A stretch of 64,000 nt of DNA, taken from NCBI GenBank assembly GCA_015709675.1, contig CP054182.1, positions 248,001 to 312,000 on the forward strand. Direction: 5' to 3'. How positions within the stretch are numbered: position 1 is the stretch's first letter; every line of letters starts with the position of its first letter. A program made the position numbers and the translations under genes. The DNA is from Ignavibacteriales bacterium (GTDB taxonomy: Bacteria > Bacteroidota > Ignavibacteria > Ignavibacteriales > Ignavibacteriaceae). The notes beneath the pieces were generated by a model, which saw only the letters and a program-made list of their open reading frames with translations, was not told where the DNA came from and did no database searches. Below, in pieces: positions 47,075 through 57,040 of this stretch.

Positions 47075-50000
47075 ACTTTAATCGCACCTATATGGAATTG
47101 AAATTCGTGTCGGTGATGTCTTAGTTGCTGACGGTAAAAACTTTAATCGCACCTATATGGAATTGAAATCTTCAAATACTTCTTTGATGCTCATGCCTGC
47201 AACATGAACTTTAATCGCACCTATATGGAATTGAAATTTAATCAGCTACACCGATAACGGCAAAGCATTTAAAAACTTTAATCGCACCTATATGGAATTG
47301 AAATGCAGGAACCTGCACGTCGAGTGCATCATTTGCGGAAACTTTAATCGCACCTATATGGAATTGAAATTTTGTTTTCAGCGAGAGCTTCCGTGAAACA
47401 ATCGAAACTTTAATCGCACCTATATGGAATTGAAATTCAGTCATTTCAACCTCGTCACCGGGAATGAAAGAGACTTTAATCGCACCTATATGGAATTGAA
47501 ATCGTTTCTGGTCTCTCTGGCTATGTCTGAGGTCTCAGACTTTAATCGCACCTATATGGAATTGAAATTTCTATAAATCAACAGCAGAATAGCTTCCCAA
47601 TACACACTTTAATCGCACCTATATGGAATTGAAATTACTCCACGGGCAAATATCATCACCTGGTTGATGTAACTTTAATCGCACCTATATGGAATTGAAA
47701 TAATGCAGATCTCACTCAGCCGACTGTAAACACGATCGACTTTAATCGCACCTATATGGAATTGAAATGAGTGAACCAATATCGGCATTTACTTTATTGT
47801 GTGACTTTAATCGCACCTATATGGAATTGAAATTCTGAAATGCTTTGCTGTTAAAGCTGGTGGAATCTTACTTTAATCGCACCTATATGGAATTGAAATT
47901 TTTTATGTTTTGTTTTAAGTTGCCGCATTACTATTACTTTAATCGCACCTATATGGAATTGAAATCTGAAACGGCGAAGCTGCCTGCATCCGGGGTGACG
48001 GACTTTAATCGCACCTATATGGAATTGAAATGGAGCCAGTTATATCCAATAAGAACCAATATCGATTGACTTTAATCGCACCTATATGGAATTGAAATTT
48101 GAATCTTTTGTTGATTCATCAATGGTTCCCCACTGAACTTTAATCGCACCTATATGGAATTGAAATTGATTTGATAACTATTATTAAAATCCTTTTCCGG
48201 CTCTGACTTTAATCGCACCTATATGGAATTGAAATTATTTTTACTCCTGTTCATTTACTCTCTTGTTGAGAGACTTTAATCGCACCTATATGGAATTGAA
48301 ATTTCTTCCTTTGTTACGTTAAGATAAGGTTGCCCGTACTTTAATCGCACCTATATGGAATTGAAATGGGGATTGACGATGTTCAAAATATCGTCCCTCA
48401 TCAACTTTAATCGCACCTATATGGAATTGAAATGGATTAACATATAACTCCGCTGGTGAGGTTAAGTTAACTTTAATCGCACCTATATGGAATTGAAATG
48501 AGAGACCATCGGAGAGAAGATATCGCTGGCATATATACTTTAATCGCACCTATATGGAATTGAAATACGTGCTAACATTGGACTTATTCATTGGTTTTGT
48601 GAACTTTAATCGCACCTATATGGAATTGAAATCGTACATTTCGATTTCGCGCTGGGTGAAGAAGCGTTTACTTTAATCGCACCTATATGGAATTGAAATT
48701 CAGAAAGGCAATACTAATGCTACTAATCCTTACATACTTTAATCGCACCTATATGGAATTGAAATGTATGTAAAGTTTTGTTTTCCAATTAAACCAATTC
48801 AACTTTAATCGCACCTATATGGAATTGAAATTGTTCATTACGCTTGCATAATCAGCACCGCCGCCGGACTTTAATCGCACCTATATGGAATTGAAATGAG
48901 TGTAGAACTGAGAAACTACCATAGAGATAAATCACTTTAATCGCACCTATATGGAATTGAAATGGATTCCGTTAAAGCTATATACGGCAATCCCTGCGAA
49001 ACTTTAATCGCACCTATATGGAATTGAAATCGGAAAGAAGTCGTAGAGATTATCTCTGAAGCCAGAAACTTTAATCGCACCTATATGGAATTGAAATTGC
49101 AAGGAGCAGAGCAGCGGAGAATTTATCTTCACCACTTTAATCGCACCTATATGGAATTGAAATGCACTTGAAGCGCTGAGCTGATCCAGAACAAGCAGAA
49201 ACTTTAATCGCACCTATATGGAATTGAAATTACCGTAACCGTATCGGTCGTTCCCGTTCCGGGTATAGACTTTAATCGCACCTATATGGAATTGAAATGG
49301 TAGATATAACGCTGCAACAGCCGGCAACAAACCTACTTTAATCGCACCTATATGGAATTGAAATCTATATACGCGCATATATTCGATATTTTGGTATTTA
49401 TACTTTAATCGCACCTATATGGAATTGAAATTTTGTCCGGTACTCTTTGTAGGTGATTTTAATCTCCACTTTAATCGCACCTATATGGAATTGAAATTAT
49501 ATCATCTACGATAAAATCGTATTGATTGTTTATACTTTAATCGCACCTATATGGAATTGAAATGCGGCAATTGTTTGCGTATTATATAGAGTGGTGCTCA
49601 CTTTAATCGCACCTATATGGAATTGAAATGACGGTCCAGAACCCAGTAGGTTGTAAGTGCCTCCAGACTTTAATCGCACCTATATGGAATTGAAATCAGA
49701 GCTTTATGTGATAAGGGAGCCGGAAGGAGAGGACTTTAATCGCACCTATATGGAATTGAAATGAGATTTCCAGCCGTGTCACCCCAGTAAAGCGTTTTAA
49801 CTTTAATCGCACCTATATGGAATTGAAATTGAGGCATTTGTGCGCGATTTCTGCGGCTTCTTTTAGACTTTAATCGCACCTATATGGAATTGAAATCGAC
49901 CCGTCCCTTCTTCGTGTCGGTGATGTCTTAGTACTTTAATCGCACCTATATGGAATTGAAATAGGCAAAATTGACAAAATGTCACACTGGATTTCTGCAC

Positions 50001-53000
50001 TTTAATCGCACCTATATGGAATTGAAATAGGGTTTTATGCGTGTGTTATCGACGCCGTGCGGAAACTTTAATCGCACCTATATGGAATTGAAATTTCATT
50101 AAAACATGATTTAAGGTAAGGTATATAATTTACTTTAATCGCACCTATATGGAATTGAAATGGGCTTTATAAAAATCGTTATCAGGGGAATAGTGAAACT
50201 TTAATCGCACCTATATGGAATTGAAATCGCAAAGTAATTTCTGCAAATTACTGAGCTGATGGACTTTAATCGCACCTATATGGAATTGAAATTTCAAAGG
50301 CATCAACATGGATGAGACGCTGCGCGAAACTTTAATCGCACCTATATGGAATTGAAATGTCAAAGGTCATAGATTTTCGATTGCCTTTATGAGTTACTTT
50401 AATCGCACCTATATGGAATTGAAATTGAGGAATTACTTAATCATAAAGGATAATATATATGAACTTTAATCGCACCTATATGGAATTGAAATGCATATTT
50501 ATTAGTTTGCACCTCATCTGCCTTCGGGCTTTAATCGCACCTATATGGAATTGAAATGTCTTCGCAATGCCTTATAACTCAAAGGCAAAGCATACTTTAA
50601 TCGCACCTATATGGAATTGAAATAAGAGAAAATTACCGATAAAGATGTTGCTGCCTGCGACTTTAATCGCACCTATATGGAATTGAAATAGTTGAAGAAG
50701 ATATGTTGTCGAAACGAGTCCATCTACTTTAATCGCACCTATATGGAATTGAAATAAATCCCAGACGGAAACATAATAAACCCAGCAACAACTTTAATCG
50801 CACCTATATGGAATTGAAATAATCAGTAGTGAACGCTTGCAGAGAGAGAGTAGAGACTTTAATCGCACCTATATGGAATTGAAATTTGCCTGAATAAGTT
50901 TTTCAAGCAATGAATTTGCTTACTTTAATCGCACCTATATGGAATTGAAATCTACTAAAGATGCAGCAATATCCTCAAGTCGTGCTTACTTTAATCGCAC
51001 CTATATGGAATTGAAATAATTCTTACAGCAGAGAAATGGTTATTGAGCCAAAAACTTTAATCGCACCTATATGGAATTGAAATCCAAAAGTGCAAAATTC
51101 AGGAGGTTGGAATTGATAAACTTTAATCGCACCTATATGGAATTGAAATGTACAAAGCTCAGAAAAATCCGACTCAGTATGATCCAAACTTTAATCGCAC
51201 CTATATGGAATTGAAATATCTTGAGGCGAAAATTGATTTACTTGAAGGCAAGGACTTTAATCGCACCTATATGGAATTGAAATTACTGAGCAATTATAAA
51301 TAATGACGAATCATAAACAACTTTAATCGCACCTATATGGAATTGAAATTGTTATCACCGAGCAGAAGTTTTGCAGAATTGATGCCTTTAATCGCACCTA
51401 TATGGAATTGAAATGAGTGTAACGAATTGATTCAGGACTTTGAGCAGGTCACTTTAATCGCACCTATATGGAATTGAAATACCTGTGCACTGTATTTTGA
51501 GGGTCAATTCGTTCACACTTTAATCGCACCTATATGGAATTGAAATTTATTTGTTGTCTCCATCCGAAACAAAAGGTATTTGTACTTTAATCGCACCTAT
51601 ATGGAATTGAAATCTTCTATTATTGAGGATATTAAAAAAAGACAGAGAAACTTTAATCGCACCTATATGGAATTGAAATGTACATCATCAATTCAACAGA
51701 TGCGGGAATATATATCACTTTAATCGCACCTATATGGAATTGAAATGGGGGCTTTTGTTGCAATGCGCACCGGGATTACATTAACTTTAATCGCACCTAT
51801 ATGGAATTGAAATTGAATACTACGATGAAACTGGTGCGGCTTCTGCGGAACTTTAATCGCACCTATATGGAATTGAAATGGTTATATCGCTACGCTGCAG
51901 AAAATCATCAGCATAACTTTAATCGCACCTATATGGAATTGAAATTTTTTCTTCTGCTGGGATATAACGAATAATATCGCCGAACTTTAATCGCACCTAT
52001 ATGGAATTGAAATCGGAAATGTATGTGAAAGTTGCAAGCGGAACGGATGAACTTTAATCGCACCTATATGGAATTGAAATGTGGGAGTTCGGATATAAAA
52101 ACACTGGCGGCGGAAACTTTAATCGCACCTATATGGAATTGAAATAGCGCAAAGCCGACGGCTCCGCCTGCCGCTGCCTGACTTTAATCGCACCTATATG
52201 GAATTGAAATATCTCTAAAACCATTACCAATGGAAGCTGTATTACCAACTTTAATCGCACCTATATGGAATTGAAATTATGGTATATCCTCAATGCCGTT
52301 TGTAGTTCTCCGGACTTTAATCGCACCTATATGGAATTGAAATCCTGAAAGCTTATCAGGATTCAGGCGGAGTTTGGACACTTTAATCGCACCTATATGG
52401 AATTGAAATTAAACTTCACCGTTAAGATATTTTTCATAAGTTTTAAACTTTAATCGCACCTATATGGAATTGAAATACGCTTTGCTGAAAAAGTATGAAA
52501 ATAATCCTGACTACTTTAATCGCACCTATATGGAATTGAAATTCCTGAATAATCTTCACTATTATAAAAATGTTTATCCTTTAATCGCACCTATATGGAA
52601 TTGAAATAATGCTAAATTCAGCTGAAGGCGTATGCTTGTTTAGTACTTTAATCGCACCTATATGGAATTGAAATTGAGCAGATTAAAGAACGTTATGCGA
52701 AATCCGGTGACTTTAATCGCACCTATATGGAATTGAAATCTGGGACGGAGATGATGTTTTCGCACGGGCAGAGGAACTTTAATCGCACCTATATGGAATT
52801 GAAATTTCTGTTTTGTTTATGAGTGAATGTTAAATCCTCTTCACTTTAATCGCACCTATATGGAATTGAAATTCATTTGGCAGGTAATTTAGAACCGCCA
52901 TTTTGATAAACTTTAATCGCACCTATATGGAATTGAAATCCTGCTGAAGTCCGTTATCAAATTTCATTTCGGCATAACTTTAATCGCACCTATATGGAAT

Positions 53001-54527
53001 TGAAATGCATAAGATCTGCATTTCTAAGATTTCCCGCCTTGACTTTAATCGCACCTATATGGAATTGAAATGCTGAATAAACTTTGGTGATTTCCTGTGC
53101 GTTGAGGACTTTAATCGCACCTATATGGAATTGAAATGATAGCGGGGATAAATTGGGGATAAAATTTACCGAAACTTTAATCGCACCTATATGGAATTGA
53201 AATGTAACCGACTCAATTACCTCCCTCAAAAAAGCATAGACTTTAATCGCACCTATATGGAATTGAAATATTTTTCAACATTGTTTTATAATGCGGCCGG
53301 CACTTACTTTAATCGCACCTATATGGAATTGAAATGCTTCTGTTATGCTGTAAATAACTGCATAAACAGAAACTTTAATCGCACCTATATGGAATTGAAA
53401 TGGATAACTGCTATTACTATGTGGATCGGGTTATCCCAACTTTAATCGCACCTATATGGAATTGAAATTTTGAGGGTTCCACCGGCTGTTTGATAAATTG
53501 CAGGACTTTAATCGCACCTATATGGAATTGAAATAGTTCACGGTTAATTTTGTATATATTAGCCGTCATCACTTTAATCGCACCTATATGGAATTGAAAT
53601 CCCTGAATCTTCCAGTAATTATCAGAAGCCGCGGCAAACTTTAATCGCACCTATATGGAATTGAAATCTATCAAGTCCAGGGAAAGAGTATCTCCCCACT
53701 CCCACTTTAATCGCACCTATATGGAATTGAAATATTTTTGGGACAGAGAAATGCTATCAGGTCTTCCGCACTTTAATCGCACCTATATGGAATTGAAATT
53801 AAGTCGTCCTTTTTGGTGCTGCGGGCAAAGGAGGGACTTTAATCGCACCTATATGGAATTGAAATTGTAATGCTCAAACAATTCATTTGCTTTACTTTGT
53901 GACTTTAATCGCACCTATATGGAATTGAAATAAATACTCCCGCTTGAAGTACAGGTCTATAAACCACCTTTAATCGCACCTATATGGAATTGAAATGTAG
54001 GTTCCTTTAAGGATGATTGGGAGAATATCCGTACTTTAATCGCACCTATATGGAATTGAAATGCGGTTTGGTGATCTCTTTACGCTGTTCGTCAAGCTAC
54101 TTTAATCGCACCTATATGGAATTGAAATGCAAAATAGATCTTACCTTAAGCGGCAATAAGCGCGCTTTAATCGCACCTATATGGAATTGAAATCTATATA
54201 CACGCCCCCTGAGCTCTGCACCATTGAGCAACTTTAATCGCACCTATATGGAATTGAAATTAATCATGTAGTTGGTTTTTCTCCGCTCCGGGTTACTACT
54301 TTAATCGCACCTATATGGAATTGAAATAAGCCCTGCAGAAGCTGCGGCAAGGAGATTGTTTTCCACTTTAATCGCACCTATATGGAATTGAAATGAGCAA
54401 ATGGATAACTCGGGTTAGACTGCTCAATCTGACTTTAATCGCACCTATATGGAATTGAAATATCGGCTCGCCTCCGAAACGAAGGTATAAAATCCAGACT
54501 TTAATCGGACCTATATGGAATTGAAAT
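47075..54527 (+). CRISPR. CRISPR array, 113 repeats and 112 spacers
   Basis: The 30-bp repeat begins ACTTTAATCG, continues CACCTATAT and ends GGAATTGAAAT. I counted 113 copies and 112 spacers of 35-39 nt (mostly 36). The first base is A in all but five repeats (near 50529, 51386, 52579, 53967 and 54164), where the spacer edge is C or G. The last repeat (54498-54527) has a C-to-G change. Together with the degenerate copies beyond, this marks the right end as the old, leader-distal end. The 8-nt handle fits type I-B. Spacers read as protein-coding fragments with phage character (see findings). Confidence 0.99.
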
Positions 54528-54963
54528 TTCGGGGAATTATGAAGTTTGAAGTATGAATTATGAACTGATTGGGGGCCCTGTTCTTCAATTATTCATGGTT
54601 CATTATACATTGTTCATTATTTTTGTACCTATATGGAATTGAAACTTCGGGGAATTATGAAGTCTGAAGTATGAATTATGTACTGATTGGGGGCCCTGTT
54701 CTTCAATTATTCATTGTTCATTATACATTGTTCATTGTTTTCGCACCTATATGGAATTGAAACCTCTAAGAATTATGAGGTTTGAATTATGAAGTATGAA
54801 TTTGTCCCGCAGTACATTACTAATTGCTAACTACTAATTACTAATTGTTTTCCGCCTTTATGGAATTGAAACCTCTAAGAATTATGAGGTTTGAATTATG
54901 AAGTATGAATTTGTCCCGCAGTACATTACTAATTGCTAACTACTAATTACTAATTACTAATTG
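54528..54963. repeat. Degenerate CRISPR repeats embedded in two tandem duplications
   Basis: 54528-54645 and 54646-54763 are near-identical 118-bp tandem copies. 54764-54872 and 54873-~54963 are a second tandem pair. Copies 1-3 each end in a worn CRISPR repeat (54616-54645, 54734-54763, 54844-54872) keeping TATGGAATTGAAAC but altered at the 5' side; the fourth copy lacks it. The filler contains GAATTATGAAG and runs of TTCATTGTTCATT or ACTAATTACTAATT. No gene lies here; the next begins at 55030. Confidence 0.9.
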
Positions 54964-55029
54964 CCCTGATTCTTCTTAGTTATAAATTATGATTTCCGTA
55001 ACTTTTCTCCTTCAATCAGGAAAATTATC

Positions 55030-55809
55030 ATGAACAAAAAACAGTGGTACGAAGAGCTTTTTGAAAATTACGCCGCGAAGTATGATCAGGAGATTTTTAC
55101 GCAGGGGACGTCCGGCGAATGTGATTTTATTGAACAGGAACTGAACTTCAACAAAAACCTGAAGATTATTGATGTCGGCTGCGGTACCGGCCGGCATGCC
55201 ATTGAGCTGGTAAAAAGAGGGTATCAGGTTACCGGTATTGATCTCTCGGATTCCCAGTTAAAGCGCGCCGGGGAAAAAGCCGCCGCGGCCGGGCTCACCA
55301 TTGATTTCCGCAGACATGATGCACGGGATCTTCCCTTCAGCGCGGAGTTTGACGCGGCAATCATGCTCTGCGAGGGGGGCTTTCCTCTGATGGAAACCGA
55401 CGAAATGAATTTTGCCATTCTGCAGAGCGTATCACGCGCGCTTAAAGAAAACGCTCTTCTGATCTTCACCACGCTTAACGGCCTCTTCCCCCTCTTCCAC
55501 TCCGTAAACCGGTTTCATCAGGATCAGGGCAAGGAAGGCGGGGCTGAGTACCACAGCACAAATTTTGATCTGATGACCTTCCGTGATTATAACATCACAA
55601 CATTCGAGGATGATGACGGCATCAGGAAAGAACTTCAGTGCAGCGAGCGGTATTACGTTCCGAGTGAGATAACCTGGCTGCTTAAATCGCTCGGGTTTGC
55701 CTCAGTGGAAATTTTCGGCGCCAGACTCGGGGCGTTTTCACGCAGTGATACACTCACCACGGAGGATTATGAGATGCTGGTCATCGCCCGGCGGGGTTCT
55801 CAGGGCTGA
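55030..55809 (+). CDS. Class I SAM-dependent methyltransferase
   Basis: 259 residues. Rossmann methyltransferase with motif I IIDVGCGTGRHA (46-57), the acidic residue ending strand 2 in VTGIDLSDSQL and motif II-like FDAAIMLCEGGFPLM. ALLIFTTLNGLFPL follows. The GEGGFP-like loop and overall length match small-molecule or unknown-substrate methyltransferases (Methyltransf_11/25); no target-specific domain is visible. It is the first gene after the CRISPR tail and appears to be a single unit, with 115 bp to the phosphatase. Confidence 0.88.
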   Translation: MNKKQWYEELFENYAAKYDQEIFTQGTSGECDFIEQELNFNKNLKIIDVGCGTGRHAIELVKRGYQVTGIDLSDSQLKRAGEKAAAAGLTIDFRRHDARDLPFSAEFDAAIMLCEGGFPLMETDEMNFAILQSVSRALKENALLIFTTLNGLFPLFHSVNRFHQDQGKEGGAEYHSTNFDLMTFRDYNITTFEDDDGIRKELQCSERYYVPSEITWLLKSLGFASVEIFGARLGAFSRSDTLTTEDYEMLVIARRGSQG

Positions 55810-55924
55810 AACCGGTATGGGAGAAAAAAATCCCCGCGGATTTCCTTTCATCCGGCTATATGCTCTTTTATCAATTTTCAGCCGGTTACTCCCTGTTTTA
55901 TCGTAAATTTGCGTTTTATCATTT

Positions 55925-57040
55925 ATGCCGGAAATGTCAGAAAAACGCACGGAAAAGGAATCCCCGCTCTCAAAACTCTACCGCCTCTACCTGAGCGGCC
56001 TGAGCTTAAATGACTTTGACCGGCTGGTAAAAAAAGAGGTCCCGGGCATGTATCAGTATTACCGGGAGCAGATTACGCCTCCGGAACCGGGAACGGATAA
56101 ATTTAAGCGCTCACTCCTTTTCATCAAAGATTTTTTCATCGTATTCCTCAATAAACTGACCCCTGTCCGCCGGATTGTTTACTCGGTGAGTCTTTTCTTT
56201 TTCCTGTGGGGTTATTTTATTGAAAGTTATTTCTATCTGGTGCTGGGTTTTATTATCACTAACATCCTTCTTGCGTTTGAACTGGCTGACAAGCTGAGCA
56301 TGAGGGATGAGCTTGATGTCGCGAAAAAAATTCAGCAGGATCTTATGCCTGCATGCGCGCCGGAGATTAACGGGTTCGAAATTTCAAGCCATATCTCTCC
56401 CGCGCGGGAAGTAGGGGGAGATTATTTTGATTTTATCAGGACGGAAGAAACCGGGGGGCATCTTTTTGTTATCGGTGATATATCAGGCAAGGGGATGGCA
56501 GCCGCGCTGAATATGATTCAGGTGCGCACGCTCATTCATGTGCTTGCCGCCGGTCGTGACGGTAATCTGCATCTTCTGCTGCAGGAACTGAATAAGGAGC
56601 TCTGCCGTGTTTTAAGGCGCGAATATTTTTTTACTGCCAATGCTGCTTATATTGATAACCGGAACAACATCAGCTTCTGCAGGGCCGGGCATATGCCGGT
56701 GATTCACTATTCGGCTGAAAGCAAAGAAATCAAAGTATATAAACCCCGCGGTCTCGGGCTCGGGCTTACCGGTTCTTCCCTTTTTTCAGAAACCCTTGAG
56801 GTGCAGGAAATTACTACCACCCCGGGGGATGTTCTTCTGTTTTACACCGACGGCGTGAACGAGTGCATGAATGAGCACGGCGAGTTCTTCGGAGATGAGC
56901 GCCTGCTCAGGATAATCCTCCATAACGCCCACCGCCCTGCTGAACAGATTAAGCGTGATATAGCCTACCGCCTGGCTGATTTTGCCGGGGATACTGATCA
57001 GCATGATGATATTACCTTTGTGATTTTTAAGGTGCTGTGA
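55925..57040 (+). CDS. Membrane-bound SpoIIE/RsbU-type serine phosphatase
   Basis: 371 residues. Two closely spaced membrane helices (~72-112, VYSVSLFFFLWGYFI / YLVLGFIITNILLAF) lead into a short linker with the RsbU hallmark ELDVAKKIQQDLMP. The PP2C-like catalytic domain (~150-371) has metal-binding REVGGDYFDF, GDISGKGMAAAL, FYTDGVNE and DQHDDITF. Such enzymes dephosphorylate anti-sigma-factor antagonists in partner-switching pathways. No anti-sigma or antagonist gene is adjacent, so the partner is elsewhere. Its stop overlaps the next gene (TGATG). Confidence 0.92.
   Translation: MPEMSEKRTEKESPLSKLYRLYLSGLSLNDFDRLVKKEVPGMYQYYREQITPPEPGTDKFKRSLLFIKDFFIVFLNKLTPVRRIVYSVSLFFFLWGYFIESYFYLVLGFIITNILLAFELADKLSMRDELDVAKKIQQDLMPACAPEINGFEISSHISPAREVGGDYFDFIRTEETGGHLFVIGDISGKGMAAALNMIQVRTLIHVLAAGRDGNLHLLLQELNKELCRVLRREYFFTANAAYIDNRNNISFCRAGHMPVIHYSAESKEIKVYKPRGLGLGLTGSSLFSETLEVQEITTTPGDVLLFYTDGVNECMNEHGEFFGDERLLRIILHNAHRPAEQIKRDIAYRLADFAGDTDQHDDITFVIFKVL

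Noticed and set aside
49981-50080. Spacer 45 (GFMRVLSTPCG) as a phage terminase fragment
   Set aside because: Only a short resemblance to the STPNG motif of terminases; too weak to report as a finding without a search.
47238-53870. Eight or more ORFs of 60-84 codons across the array (proteins repeating FNRTYMELK or FQFHIGAIKV)
   Set aside because: They are translations of the CRISPR repeat and spacers; a period near 66 bp keeps the frame open by chance.
54528-54963. A second CRISPR array at the end of the first
   Set aside because: Only three worn repeats, with 'spacers' of ~80-88 bp that are copies of each other, so not a functional array.
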